From: Flavobacterium kingsejongi
Lineage (GTDB): Bacteria; Bacteroidota; Bacteroidia; Flavobacteriales; Flavobacteriaceae
NCBI RefSeq assembly: GCF_003076475.1
Contig: NZ_CP020919.1
Span: 1,426,001-1,490,000 of the forward strand
Reading direction: 5' to 3'
DNA length: 64,000 bases
Shown here piece by piece: positions 52,502-61,434 of the stretch. The notes beneath the pieces were generated by a model. The model made no database searches. It worked only from the letters and a program-made list of their open reading frames with translations, and had not been told where the DNA came from. How positions within the stretch are numbered: position 1 is the stretch's first letter; each line of letters starts with the position of its first letter. The position numbers and the translations under genes are program-made.

Positions 52502-53026
52502 TTAGTGTAAACTGATTTTGTTGTCTTTGCAATCGTCAATCAGCTGATCTATTTTTTCTTTGGTAAGGTGCTCTTTATAGAAGTCGCCCAATTGCATCAT
52601 TGGAGCGTAACCACAGGCGCCAAGGCATTCTACACCTACAACCGTAAAATTACCGTCAGGGGTAGTTTCACCTTCCTGGATTCCCAGTTTGTCACAAGTA
52701 TATTCCATCAGGTCTTCTGCACCACGAAGGCAGCAGCAGGAAGTACGACAGAATTCAAACATATATTTTCCGATAGGCTGCTGATTGTACATCGTATAGA
52801 ATGACACTACCTCATAGACTTCAATCGGTTTGATCTCAAGGATCTCAGCGACTTTGTCCATCAGTTCAATACTCAGCCAGTTATCGTGAGCATCCTGTAC
52901 GTCATGAAGAATAGGCAATAATGCAGATTTCTTTTTATCGGCAGGGTAGTGGCTCAACAATTCATTGATGCGGTCTGTAAGCTTCGCATCTATATTGATT
53001 ATTTGTTTTACGTTGGAATGTTTCAT
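52502..53026 (-). CDS. nuoE: NADH-quinone oxidoreductase subunit E (2Fe-2S)
   Basis: 174 aa, thioredoxin-like fold binding cluster N1a with Cys in FCRTSCCCLRGAEDL and VECLGACGYAPMMQ. Three consecutive cysteines occur in the first loop, one or two more than the ligand pattern needs. 4 bp after nuoD. Confidence 0.94.
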   Translation of the reverse strand: MKHSNVKQIINIDAKLTDRINELLSHYPADKKKSALLPILHDVQDAHDNWLSIELMDKVAEILEIKPIEVYEVVSFYTMYNQQPIGKYMFEFCRTSCCCLRGAEDLMEYTCDKLGIQEGETTPDGNFTVVGVECLGACGYAPMMQLGDFYKEHLTKEKIDQLIDDCKDNKISLH

Positions 53027-53030
53027 ATTC

Positions 53031-54266
53031 TTAGGCGTCTAATTCGCCGGCTATAACATTAAGGCTTGATAAAGTGGCAATGGCATCAGAAAGCATCTGT
53101 CCTTTGACCATTTCATTAAAAGCCTGGTAATAAATAAAACACGGTCTTCTAAAGTGAAGTCGGTACGGTGTACGGCTTCCGTTTGTAATCAGGTAGAATC
53201 CTAATTCACCATTACCTCCTTCTACAGGATGGTATACTTCGGTTACCGGAACGGGAACTTCTCCCATTACGATTTTAAAGTGGTAAATCAGTGCTTCCAT
53301 ATTATGGTAAACTTCATCTTTTGGCGGAAGGTAATAATCCGGCACATCAGCATGAAAAGGGCCTTCCGGCAATTTTGCCAATGCCTGTTTGATGATGCTG
53401 ATACTTTCCCATACTTCGGCATTACGCACGCAGAAACGGTCATAGGTATCTCCCGATTTTCCTACAGGGATATTGAATTCAAAATCCTCATAAGAACTGT
53501 AAGGCTGCATCACACGAATATCGTAATCTACACCGGTAGCACGAAGGTTAGGGCCTGTAAAGCCATAACTTACTGCTCTTTCTGCAGAAATTGGGCCTAC
53601 GTCTATCGTACGGTCCATGAAAATTCGGTTACGGGAAAGCAAATTCTCGAATTCGCTCCATATTGCAGGAAACTCTTCCAGGAATTCGTTGATTTTACGG
53701 AAGGCAGCAGGGCTCCAGTCTCTTTCAAAACCACCGATTCTTCCCATGTTAGTGGTCAGTCGGGCGCCGCAGATTTCTTCGTAAATTTCGTAGATTTTTT
53801 CACGGTACTGGAAAACATATAAGAAACCGGTTAATGCTCCGGTGTCTACTCCCAGTACAGAGTTGCAAATGATGTGGTCGGCAATTCGTGCCAGCTCCAT
53901 GATAATGACCCTAAGGTATTGTACTCTTTTTGGAACTTCTATATTAAGTGCTTTTTCCAGTGTCATCCACCATCCCATATTGTTGATAGGGGAAGAACAG
54001 TAGTTCATACGGTCCGTAAGTGGTGTGATTTGGTAAAAAGGCCTGTTTTCTGCAATTTTTTCGAATGCCCGGTGAATGTACCCAACAGTTCCTTCGCCAT
54101 CCACGATTCTTTCACCATCCATCAATAGGATATTCTGAAAAATACCGTGTGTCGCCGGGTGTGTAGGGCCTAAATTCAGTATCGAAAGCTCGCTTCCGTC
54201 TTCATTCTGCCTTTTTTTTATGATATCGGCATATCGTAATTCCGGGGGTAGTAATAAGTCTGACAT
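53031..54266 (-). CDS. nuoD: NADH-quinone oxidoreductase subunit D
   Basis: 411 aa, the 49-kDa quinone-site subunit, separate from nuoC here. LGPTHPATHGIFQNILLMDG holds the quinone-pocket His, and YIHRAFEKIAENRPFYQ and RMNYCSSPINNMGWWMTLE follow. 24 bp after nuoC. Confidence 0.97.
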   Translation of the reverse strand: MSDLLLPPELRYADIIKKRQNEDGSELSILNLGPTHPATHGIFQNILLMDGERIVDGEGTVGYIHRAFEKIAENRPFYQITPLTDRMNYCSSPINNMGWWMTLEKALNIEVPKRVQYLRVIIMELARIADHIICNSVLGVDTGALTGFLYVFQYREKIYEIYEEICGARLTTNMGRIGGFERDWSPAAFRKINEFLEEFPAIWSEFENLLSRNRIFMDRTIDVGPISAERAVSYGFTGPNLRATGVDYDIRVMQPYSSYEDFEFNIPVGKSGDTYDRFCVRNAEVWESISIIKQALAKLPEGPFHADVPDYYLPPKDEVYHNMEALIYHFKIVMGEVPVPVTEVYHPVEGGNGELGFYLITNGSRTPYRLHFRRPCFIYYQAFNEMVKGQMLSDAIATLSSLNVIAGELDA

Positions 54267-54290
54267 TTTAGTTTTTCTTCAGGTGCATTA

Positions 54291-54812
54291 TTAGCAATTA
54301 TCTGTTGTTCTTCCAAAGAACCTGTCATCTTTGTCGGTTCTTCCGCCATCTTCCAGCGGGAATTCCTTCCGCATTGGGAAAGAAACCATTTCGTCCATAT
54401 TCAGGATACGTTTCAGCTGTGGATGACCTTTAAAAATAATCCCGTAAAAATCATAGGTTTCTCTTTCCTGCCAGTTAGCACTCAGGAACAATCCGGTTAC
54501 GGTATCGATCTCCGGGTTATCGGCGCTCAGGAAACATTTGATTCGTATTCTTACATTATCATACCAATTGTGCATGTGGTACACCACTGTAAACTGGCGG
54601 TGGGCTTCATTATCAGGATAGTGAATTCCACAAACGTCTGTCAGGAAGTTAAAGCGTAATTCGCTATCTTCTTTCAGGAATTTCATCACATCCAGTATGG
54701 AGTCGGCATTTACTTCAAAAGTAAGGATATCGTGCAGCTGTACAAATTCAGATACCAGGGTATCAAATTTATGAGTCAGCTTATTTTGTATTACGGAGTT
54801 TTCTAAAGCCAT
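54291..54812 (-). CDS. nuoC: NADH-quinone oxidoreductase subunit C
   Basis: 173 aa, the 30-kDa subunit. The signature WQERETYDFYGIIFKGHPQL and KRILNMDEMVSFPMRKEFPL are present. It begins 4 bp after nuoB. Confidence 0.96.
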   Translation of the reverse strand: MALENSVIQNKLTHKFDTLVSEFVQLHDILTFEVNADSILDVMKFLKEDSELRFNFLTDVCGIHYPDNEAHRQFTVVYHMHNWYDNVRIRIKCFLSADNPEIDTVTGLFLSANWQERETYDFYGIIFKGHPQLKRILNMDEMVSFPMRKEFPLEDGGRTDKDDRFFGRTTDNC

Positions 54813-54816
54813 TTTA

Positions 54817-55371
54817 TTACTGTATGTTGTAGGAAGCTAATAGTTCGGTATATTCAGGAGAACTACGTCTTCGTACAGATTCTGATCGTACTAAATCCTG
54901 GAGTTTCATGATGCCGTCCAGAATTTGTTCCGGTCTTGGTGGGCACCCGGGAACGTAAACGTCAACTGGGATAATTTTGTCAATTCCCTGTAAAACAGAG
55001 TACGTGTCAAAGATACCACCCGAAGAAGCACAGGCACCTACAGCAATAACCCATCGTGGTTCTGCCATTTGTTCGTATACCTGCCGTAAGATCGGAGCCA
55101 TTTTTTTAGCAATGGTTCCCATAACCAATAACATATCTGCCTGTCGTGGAGAGAAACTCATACGCTCTGATCCGAAACGGGCTACGTCATAATGGGAAGC
55201 CATAGTGGCCATGAACTCGATACCACAGCATGAAGTCGCAAATGGTAACGGCCATAGGGAATTGGCTCTTGCCATCCCGACTACAGAATCCAGTTTTGTG
55301 GCAAAAAAGCCTTCACCGGTATAACCATCCGGTGCTGCTGCATTTGTGTTTATTTTTGATGAATCACTCAT
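54817..55371 (-). CDS. nuoB: NADH-quinone oxidoreductase subunit B (cluster N2)
   Basis: 184 aa. The tandem cysteines of cluster N2 are in [13 protein letters not shown], with the remaining ligands in [14 protein letters not shown] and [16 protein letters not shown]. Delivers electrons to quinone with NuoD. There is an 88-bp gap to nuoA with no gene. Confidence 0.97.
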   Translation of the reverse strand: MSDSSKINTNAAAPDGYTGEGFFATKLDSVVGMARANSLWPLPFATSCCGIEFMATMASHYDVARFGSERMSFSPRQADMLLVMGTIAKKMAPILRQVYEQMAEPRWVIAVGACASSGGIFDTYSVLQGIDKIIPVDVYVPGCPPRPEQILDGIMKLQDLVRSESVRRRSSPEYTELLASYNIQ

Positions 55372-55459
55372 GGTGTTGTTGTTTTTGAATTTTAAAAAAG
55401 CGCTTTTGATTGTTCTCGACGCTATGCTGTTTTAAAATCCGTCACTTATGATAATTTGA

Positions 55460-55825
55460 TTATTCCCACTCCAATCCTTTTTTCTTCATCACGTAGAAAA
55501 ATCCTACGATTAAAAGAAACATAAAGATGCCCATTTTTAGTAATCCTTCAAATCCCATATCCCTGAAATTAACAGCCCATGGGTACATGAAAATTACTTC
55601 CACATCGAATAATACGAATAAAATTGCTACTAAAAAGTATTTAACAGAGAACGGAACACGCGCATTTCCAATAGATTCGACACCACATTCAAAGTTCTTG
55701 TCTTTATTGGCGGAGTGCCTTTTCGGTCCTAAAAAACTGGACACGATTATGGTTCCTACTACAAATCCAACCGCGAGAATCATCTGCATCAGTATAGGGA
55801 AGTAGTCAATTTGAGTTGTTTGCAT
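55460..55825 (-). CDS. nuoA: NADH-quinone oxidoreductase subunit A
   Basis: 121 aa from the ATG at 55825 (MQTTQIDYFPILMQ); an earlier start at 55873 lies upstream of the predicted transcription start and is rejected. Three transmembrane helices with KNFECGVESIGNAR in the conserved loop and FLVAILFVLFDVEVIFMYPW in helix 2. First gene of the 14-gene operon. Confidence 0.95.
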   Translation of the reverse strand: MQTTQIDYFPILMQMILAVGFVVGTIIVSSFLGPKRHSANKDKNFECGVESIGNARVPFSVKYFLVAILFVLFDVEVIFMYPWAVNFRDMGFEGLLKMGIFMFLLIVGFFYVMKKKGLEWE

Positions 55826-55857
55826 AAAATATTTACATTTAATGTAGATAATAACCA

Positions 55858-55865
55858 CAAATATA
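55858..55865 (-). promoter_or_regulatory. -7 promoter box of the nuo operon
   Basis: TATATTTG on the minus strand, 33 bp upstream of the nuoA ATG, giving a leader of about 25 nt. Confidence 0.6.
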
Positions 55866-56019
55866 CGGGGCATTATTGAAAACGCAAGTTAAGGATTTCA
55901 ATAGTATTCGTTATTAGATTAATTTTAATTTAGAATGAATAAAAATAATAAAATAAAATTATGTAATTGACAATTATGCCTGTATTTACGAGATATTCCC
56001 GTAAAACAGGGGCAAAAAA

Positions 56020-56047
56020 AAACCGCCTCAATTGAATGAGGCGGTTT
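56020..56047 (-). terminator. Terminator of the cold-shock gene
   Basis: AAACCGCCTCA / TGAGGCGGTTT with a 6-nt loop; the + strand A8 run at 56013-56020 is a T tract for the minus-strand transcript. Confidence 0.88.
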
Positions 56048-56087
56048 CCTGATTTGGGGAGGGTAACTAAAAATAGTATTCTATATA

Positions 56088-56288
56088 TTAGTCTTCAAGA
56101 ACTGCAACTTGTGCAGCAACTTTACCTTTTCTTCCTTCTTCTTCTTCGTAGCTAACTCTGTCACCTTCGCGTAATTCTTCCGCTCTGATTCCTGATGCAT
56201 GAACGAAAATGTCTTTTCCTGTTTCTTCGTCTGTAATGAATCCGTAACCTTTTGATTCATTGAAAAATTTAACTGTACCTGTACGCAT
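56088..56288 (-). CDS. Cold-shock-domain protein (CspA family)
   Basis: 66 aa, a single OB-fold RNA chaperone. RNP1 is KGYGFITDEE and RNP2 is DIFVHASGI, with the N-terminal TVKFFNESKG. The predicted leader is only about 20 nt, so the long thermosensing 5' leader of E. coli cspA is absent here. Monocistronic. Confidence 0.93.
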   Translation of the reverse strand: MRTGTVKFFNESKGYGFITDEETGKDIFVHASGIRAEELREGDRVSYEEEEGRKGKVAAQVAVLED

Positions 56289-56316
56289 TGTAATAGTAAT
56301 AATAATTTATAATTAA

Positions 56317-56324
56317 CAAATGTA
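56317..56324 (-). promoter_or_regulatory. -7 promoter box of the cold-shock gene
   Basis: TACATTTG on the minus strand, 29 bp upstream of the ATG at 56288. Confidence 0.55.
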
Positions 56325-56489
56325 ATCTTTATTATAATACAAAAGGCAATTCACTGTTAAAAAAATGAAAAAAAAATGTTTATTTCCCAATCCATTTAAT
56401 TTTTTTCAATGCCTGCAAGGGATTGACTGTTAAGTTTTAAAGAATACAGGCCTGTTTAATTCGTATTTGACAATGGGATTTTGACACTT

Positions 56490-57653
56490 TTATTTTAGCG
56501 TTTTCAAAACTTTGTCTTCTTCATTTGTTAGCAGGATAATATTATCTGTTTTCCAATATTCCGAGGTATAATTTTTACCCAGTGGAAAGAGGTTTTTTTC
56601 TTTGTAGCGCTGCTTTTTATCGAGTTCAAAGATGCCTTCTTTATAGTCCATGGTCATAATATCGCTGTACAGTTCAAAGGTATCATTGATTTTTTTCGTT
56701 TTGATCCTGATTGTTACCCGGTTCTGGTTGTACATCATGATGTACTGGTTGCCTTCAATTTTAAAAGATGATTTTCGGTATTCATCCAGGAATGTGACCC
56801 GAAACAGGAGTAAATTCATTTCTTTAATATACTGTTGGTGGCCGGGTGCTCTTTTGAGGTCAATTTCAAGTATGAGTTTGGTTTTCAGGTCGTAACTTAC
56901 GGTGCCTTCTAAGAGTGCTTCCTTGATTTCTGCTTTTGGTGTAATAATCGCAACAGCTATGGTTTGCCCATTTTTTCCGCTTTTGGTTTTAATTTCAAAA
57001 TCATATTTTTTGGTGTCCAGTAATTTGCTGAGACGCTTCAAATTGTAGGCATTGGAAACGGCATCCCTAACATCGAATACAGGGATCGCTTCATAGGCGG
57101 ATTTCTGCTCTTCATCAATTTCTTTAGGTTGGTAAGCCCGGCTCTGTTTGACAAAGAGGTCTGCGGATCCATTTTTCTTTTTGATATAATAGTCCAGCAA
57201 TCCATCGGAGAAGTTGTTGAAAATACCATTAACCTTCCCGAACTCACGGTAATAGGTATGGAGTACTAATGATTTGTCCAGTTTATTTTTGGAGGCAGCA
57301 ATTACATCGGCTAACACTTTGTCTGCGGGTTTATCGAGGATCATAACTTCTTCCAGATCAAAAGCAGAAGGCTCCAGGAACAGCTCGGATGTACCTGCCA
57401 TTTTTTCCAACTCGATGGTGTAAGGCTTATAGCTTAAGTGGCTTAGATTTAATGTTTTGGAATCTTCAGGGACGGTGATCCTAAAGTTTCCTTCTTCGTT
57501 AGTAATAGTGCCAATATTAGAGTTTAGGAGTGTTACTGAAACAGAGGGTATGGGTTCATTAGTAGTCATATCTTTTATGACTCCATTATAGGTTTTGGTT
57601 TGGGCGAATGTAATTAGGGGGAAAAGTAAAAAAAATGTAAGGATTTTATGCAT
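56490..57653 (-). CDS. CarboxypepD_reg-like-domain secreted protein
   Basis: 387 aa. Signal peptide (MHKILTFFLLFPLITFAQ) then a carboxypeptidase-regulatory-like beta-sandwich (NGVIKDMTTNEPIPSVSVTL ... GTITNEEGNFRITVPED, residues ~20-95), as found at the start of many Bacteroidota outer-membrane proteins. The remaining ~290 residues (TYYREFGKVNGIFNNFSDGL and onwards) resemble a periplasmic beta-rich domain of unknown function. No TonB-receptor barrel follows. Single gene with its own promoter box. Confidence 0.78.
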   Translation of the reverse strand: MHKILTFFLLFPLITFAQTKTYNGVIKDMTTNEPIPSVSVTLLNSNIGTITNEEGNFRITVPEDSKTLNLSHLSYKPYTIELEKMAGTSELFLEPSAFDLEEVMILDKPADKVLADVIAASKNKLDKSLVLHTYYREFGKVNGIFNNFSDGLLDYYIKKKNGSADLFVKQSRAYQPKEIDEEQKSAYEAIPVFDVRDAVSNAYNLKRLSKLLDTKKYDFEIKTKSGKNGQTIAVAIITPKAEIKEALLEGTVSYDLKTKLILEIDLKRAPGHQQYIKEMNLLLFRVTFLDEYRKSSFKIEGNQYIMMYNQNRVTIRIKTKKINDTFELYSDIMTMDYKEGIFELDKKQRYKEKNLFPLGKNYTSEYWKTDNIILLTNEEDKVLKTLK

Positions 57654-57685
57654 TTGTGTTTGGGTTTAAAAAGTTAGTAACCAGT

Positions 57686-57693
57686 CAAATATA
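57686..57693 (-). promoter_or_regulatory. -7 promoter box of the CarboxypepD_reg-like gene
   Basis: TATATTTG on the minus strand, 33 bp upstream of the ATG at 57653. Confidence 0.5.
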
Positions 57694-57738
57694 GTAAAAG
57701 TTTTGATGTTAGATTCAATTGGATTTTCTGGTATACAA

Positions 57739-57767
57739 AAAGGCCTCAAACATCGTTTGAGGCCTTT
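57739..57767 (-). terminator. Terminator of aspS
   Basis: AAAGGCCTCAAA / TTTGAGGCCTTT with a 5-nt loop, 24 bp after the aspS stop. Confidence 0.85.
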
Positions 57768-57790
57768 GAAAATAATACTATTGTTCTCTT

Positions 57791-59536
57791 TTATGCGAGT
57801 TTAATATGGAGTTCCTGCAGTTGTTTTGTGTCAATCGCTGCCGGAGCATCAATCATAACATCACGTCCTGAATTGTTTTTAGGGAAAGCGATGAAATCAC
57901 GAATGGTCTCCTGGCCACCTAAGATTGCAACCAGCCTGTCAAGTCCAAAAGCAAGTCCACCATGAGGTGGTGCGCCAAACTGGAAAGCATCCATCAGGAA
58001 TCCAAACTGGGCTTTTGCCTCATCTTCGGTAAATCCTAAATATTTAAACATCAGTTGTTGTGTCGCTTTATCATGAATACGGATGGATCCACCACCGATT
58101 TCATTTCCATTCAATACCATATCATAAGCATTGGCGCGCACTTTTCCGGGATCGGTTTCCAGTAAGGCCATATCTTCCGGTTTTGGTGAGGTGAAAGGAT
58201 GGTGCATCGCATGGTATCTTCCGCTTTCTTCATCAAGTTCCAGCAGTGGGAAATCAACAACCCATAACGGAGCAAATACTTCCGGGTTACGCAAGCCCAA
58301 TCGTGTGGCTAATTCCATACGGAGTGCGCTAAGCTGTACGCGGGTTTTATTAGCAGGTCCTGAAAGTACAAAGATCATGTCGCCTGGTTTCGCACCTGTA
58401 ATTTTTGCCCATTGCGCTAAATCCTCCTGGTCGTAAAACTTGTCTACAGATGATTTGTAGGTGCCGTCTTCATTGCATTTTACATAGACCATACCACTGG
58501 CACCAACCTGTGGGCGTTTGATCCATTCTATAAGGCCGTCAATTTCTTTTCGGGTATATTCTCCAGCTTTAGGGACAGCGATTCCTACCACCAATTCGGC
58601 ACTGTTGAAAACGCTGAATTCTTTATGTTGTGCTACGGCGTTCAGTTCCCCAAATTCCATTCCGAAACGAATGTCCGGTTTGTCATTGCCATAAGTTTTC
58701 ATAGCATGATCGTAGGTCATTCTTGGGAACTTGTCTACAGCAATTCCTTTTATTTCTAATAACAGGTGTCGCGTAAGGCCTTCAAATACATCCAGGATGT
58801 CTTCCTGTTCTACAAAAGCCATTTCACAATCGATCTGTGTGAATTCCGGTTGGCGGTCTGCACGCAGGTCTTCATCGCGGAAACATTTTACAATTTGGAA
58901 ATATTTATCCATACCGCCCACCATCAATAATTGTTTGAAGGTTTGTGGTGATTGTGGCAATGCATAAAACTGGCCTTCATTCATACGGGAAGGGACTACG
59001 AAATCACGAGCTCCTTCCGGAGTCGATTTGATCAGGTAAGGTGTTTCCACTTCGCAGAAATCCAGGTCCGAAAGGTATTTTCGAACTTCCATCGCTACTT
59101 TATGCCTGAAAAGCAAGCTGTTTTTTACCGGATTTCTTCGGATATCCAGGTAACGGTATTTCATACGGATATCTTCGCCGCCATCGGTATCATCTTCAAT
59201 AGTGAATGGAGGGGTAAGGGCAGCGTTAAGGATGGTCAGTTCTGAAACTAAAATTTCAATTTCACCAGTAGGCATGTTTTTGTTTTTGGATTCCCGTTCG
59301 ATAACGGTTCCTTTTACCTGAATTACAAATTCACGGCCTAAGGTTTTGGCAGCCTCAAAAACACTGGCTTCGGTGCGTGCAGTGTCAAAAATCAATTGGG
59401 TTACACCATAGCGGTCTCTTAAATCGACCCATGCCATAAAACCTTTATCACGTGATTTCTGAACCCAGCCAGCTAATGTTACTTCTTGATTGATATGTGA
59501 TGCATTCAACGCTCCACAATTATGACTTCTATACAT
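57791..59536 (-). CDS. aspS: Aspartyl-tRNA synthetase
   Basis: 581 aa, class II bacterial-type AspRS. N-terminal anticodon-binding OB domain ([20 protein letters not shown]), motif 2 region [20 protein letters not shown], the bacterial GAD insertion (~290-410) and motif 3 [15 protein letters not shown] near the C-terminus. Full length. Charges tRNA-Asp. Confidence 0.98.
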   Translation of the reverse strand: MYRSHNCGALNASHINQEVTLAGWVQKSRDKGFMAWVDLRDRYGVTQLIFDTARTEASVFEAAKTLGREFVIQVKGTVIERESKNKNMPTGEIEILVSELTILNAALTPPFTIEDDTDGGEDIRMKYRYLDIRRNPVKNSLLFRHKVAMEVRKYLSDLDFCEVETPYLIKSTPEGARDFVVPSRMNEGQFYALPQSPQTFKQLLMVGGMDKYFQIVKCFRDEDLRADRQPEFTQIDCEMAFVEQEDILDVFEGLTRHLLLEIKGIAVDKFPRMTYDHAMKTYGNDKPDIRFGMEFGELNAVAQHKEFSVFNSAELVVGIAVPKAGEYTRKEIDGLIEWIKRPQVGASGMVYVKCNEDGTYKSSVDKFYDQEDLAQWAKITGAKPGDMIFVLSGPANKTRVQLSALRMELATRLGLRNPEVFAPLWVVDFPLLELDEESGRYHAMHHPFTSPKPEDMALLETDPGKVRANAYDMVLNGNEIGGGSIRIHDKATQQLMFKYLGFTEDEAKAQFGFLMDAFQFGAPPHGGLAFGLDRLVAILGGQETIRDFIAFPKNNSGRDVMIDAPAAIDTKQLQELHIKLA

Positions 59537-59556
59537 TATAACGAAATTTTAGATCG

Positions 59557-59564
59557 CAAATTTA
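59557..59564 (-). promoter_or_regulatory. -7 promoter box of aspS
   Basis: TAAATTTG on the minus strand, 21 bp upstream of the aspS ATG, implying a very short leader. Confidence 0.5.
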
Positions 59565-59706
59565 ATGATAATTGTCAATTATGGATGATGAAATGTAAAT
59601 TATAAAGTGCATAATTGCATTTTCAGGGTAATGCTATGCTTTTAAATACAATGCTGTGGTCTATGTTGCTGGCCTGTTGTTACAAGTCCTATGGTATAAA
59701 AACAAT

Positions 59707-59728
59707 AAAGCCACCCGAAGGCGGCTTT
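59707..59728 (-). terminator. Terminator of the small lipoprotein gene
   Basis: AAAGCCACC / GGCGGCTTT with one mismatch and a 4-nt loop, 23 bp beyond the stop at 59751. Confidence 0.6.
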
Positions 59729-59750
59729 TATGATACAGAAAAGGAGTATA

Positions 59751-60146
59751 TTATTTTCCAGTTTGTGCAGTAGCAAGTGCCTGAGCGAATTCAGCCCATT
59801 TTTTGGCATCTTCCGGAGTCATTTTAGCAGCAAGTGCCTGAGTTTTTGTAGCCCATTCTGCTCCTTTAGTCTGAAGTTCTTTGATTTTTGTAGCATCACC
59901 AGCTTTTGTAGCAGCAAGAACTTGAGCATAATAGTCAGCATATTCATTCGCTAACTTCTGAACTTCGTCATTGCTGAATTTTGGAACTGCAACCGTTGTT
60001 TCTGTAGTTTGTTCTACCACAGGCGCTTCTTCAGTTGGAGAATTTACTTCTGTAGTAGTTACTTCTTCTACTTTAGATTCGTCTTTTTTACAAGATACCA
60101 TCGCAGTTAAACCAATTACTGACAAGGCAAATAACACTTTTTTCAT
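59751..60146 (-). CDS. Small predicted lipoprotein with a helical domain
   Basis: 131 aa. Lipobox MKKVLFALSVIGLTAMVSC gives lipidation at Cys19. A Thr/Glu-rich linker (~25-55) precedes a charged helical domain (DEVQKLANEYADYYAQVLAA ... MTPEDAKKWAEFAQALATA). No family is recognised with certainty. Monocistronic with a promoter box at 60172-60179. Confidence 0.72.
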   Translation of the reverse strand: MKKVLFALSVIGLTAMVSCKKDESKVEEVTTTEVNSPTEEAPVVEQTTETTVAVPKFSNDEVQKLANEYADYYAQVLAATKAGDATKIKELQTKGAEWATKTQALAAKMTPEDAKKWAEFAQALATAQTGK

Positions 60147-60171
60147 AAATAATAAGATTAGATTAGTATGT

Positions 60172-60179
60172 CAAATGTA
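60172..60179 (-). promoter_or_regulatory. -7 promoter box of the small lipoprotein gene
   Basis: TACATTTG on the minus strand, 26 bp upstream of the ATG at 60146. Confidence 0.5.
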
Positions 60180-60393
60180 TAAAAATGTTCTTAATATGGT
60201 CACAATTACCTATTAATTTTTTTAAAACACCAAAAAATTAATAATAAAAACACAATATGGAACTTGTCTGATTATGGGCTTTGTTAGTGTAATGGCGGGC
60301 ATTTTCGCCTGTCGGGTAAAAATCCCAATGTTAAGTTTTACTTCAATGTTACTAAATTGTTATGTGAAAGCATCTTTAATGTAAATTAATATT

Positions 60394-60401
60394 TATATTT
60401 G
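60394..60401 (+). promoter_or_regulatory. -7 promoter box of the MORN-repeat gene
   Basis: TATATTTG, 33 bp upstream of the ATG at 60434. Confidence 0.55.
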
Positions 60402-60433
60402 TTAGGCTAATGTAAAATTAAAAAATCAAAAAG

Positions 60434-60784
60434 ATGAAAAAGTATATGATATTAGGAGCTATTTTGGTGTCAGGTGTAATTTTTGCGCAAAATGAAGTAA
60501 AACCAAAATATGAGATTGTAAACGGTAGTGTAAAAGCAACTTATTTCTATGAAAATGGAAAAGTACAACAACAGGGATTTTATAAAGATGGTAAGCTCGA
60601 TGGTAAGTGGATTACTTATGATGAGAGTGGAAATAAAAAATCTATAGGAGAATATGCTTCCGGTACCAAAACTGGAAAATGGTTTTTCTGGAATAATGAT
60701 AAACTCAGCGAAGTGGATTATTCTGACAGCAGGGTTGCCAATGTAAAAACCTGGTCGTCGGATGCTTTAGTCAACAGAAACTAA
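60434..60784 (+). CDS. Secreted MORN-variant repeat protein (YwqK-like)
   Basis: 116 aa. Signal peptide (MKKYMILGAILVSGVIFAQ) and about three short repeats of the variant MORN type: YFYENGKVQQQGFYKDGKLD, GKWITYDESGNKKSIGEY, GTKTGKWFFWNNDKLSEVDY. Annotated relatives are often called YwqK-like antitoxins, but no toxin neighbour is present and a periplasmic or surface structural role is likelier. Closed by a bidirectional terminator. Confidence 0.78.
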   Translation: MKKYMILGAILVSGVIFAQNEVKPKYEIVNGSVKATYFYENGKVQQQGFYKDGKLDGKWITYDESGNKKSIGEYASGTKTGKWFFWNNDKLSEVDYSDSRVANVKTWSSDALVNRN

Positions 60785-60794
60785 GATAAACTAT

Positions 60795-60821
60795 AAAGGC
60801 TCTTCATTGCGAAGAGCCTTT
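60795..60821. terminator. Bidirectional terminator between convergent genes
   Basis: AAAGGCTCTTC / GAAGAGCCTTT with a 5-nt loop between the MORN-repeat gene and the convergent lipoprotein gene. Confidence 0.85.
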
Positions 60822-60841
60822 ATTAGTATATAAGGATCGTA

Positions 60842-61396
60842 TTATTTCGTTACGCTGCGATCCAGTTCTTTAAGGGATCGAACCATCTTCTCTAATTTTG
60901 CTTTGTGAGCCTCTTTCTTGGAAGCGAGTGTCCACGACATTATCTGGTAAAATTGTTTACGGCCTTCTATAAAACTCATGACCCAATAAATATCAAGACC
61001 ATCAACTGTTCCCATGATGGTCACAGTACGGGCGTCCATGCCATTGATCTTTGTCAGATCAGGATCTGAAATAACAGGATCTTTCATGGTGGATGTCATG
61101 TTCTTTAAAATGAGATTGGAATAGCCTTCTAAATTCAGCGTATACTTTTCGTCCAGCCCATTTTCTTTAATGACATCATAATACTCATTTTTGTTTTCGT
61201 CAATTACAATGACATAGAGTTCCTGAAATAAATTTTGATAACCTAAAGAGGCATCTTCATTCAGTTCATTGTTTTCGGACATTGATGATGGAATCTCCAA
61301 ACTGTACTTGTGATCTACTTTGACCACTTGAGTGCTGTCGGAATCACAAGCTACGAATAGTGAGGACAAGAATAGGAAGAGGGCTGTTTTTTTCAT
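60842..61396 (-). CDS. Predicted lipoprotein of unknown function
   Basis: 184 aa. Lipobox MKKTALFLFLSSLFVAC with lipidation at Cys17. The mature part (YSLEIPSSMSENNELNEDAS ... VTIMGTVDGLDIYWVMSFIE) looks like the PsbP/DUF1795-type fold that many Bacteroidota lipoproteins share (IPSSM opening and a late membrane-stress motif), a tentative link. It lies 38 bp after the PepSY gene and may belong to that operon. Confidence 0.68.
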   Translation of the reverse strand: MKKTALFLFLSSLFVACDSDSTQVVKVDHKYSLEIPSSMSENNELNEDASLGYQNLFQELYVIVIDENKNEYYDVIKENGLDEKYTLNLEGYSNLILKNMTSTMKDPVISDPDLTKINGMDARTVTIMGTVDGLDIYWVMSFIEGRKQFYQIMSWTLASKKEAHKAKLEKMVRSLKELDRSVTK

Positions 61397-61434
61397 AAGA
61401 TCTGGATTAGGTGAGGGATAAAGTTCCTGAAAAT

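Noticed and set aside
52491..52532. Longer nuoF start overlapping nuoE
   Set aside because: The extra 14 residues are not NuoF-like; the ATG at 52490 gives the normal N-terminus and removes the overlap.
53229..53822. 197-codon open frame on the plus strand inside nuoD
   Set aside because: Antisense shadow of nuoD; the composition follows nuoD codon structure and no homology was recognised.
59636..59770. Short plus-strand frame MLLNTMLWSMLLACC... resembling a lipoprotein signal
   Set aside because: It runs through the terminator of the opposite gene and into antisense of its coding sequence, with no promoter; chance frame.
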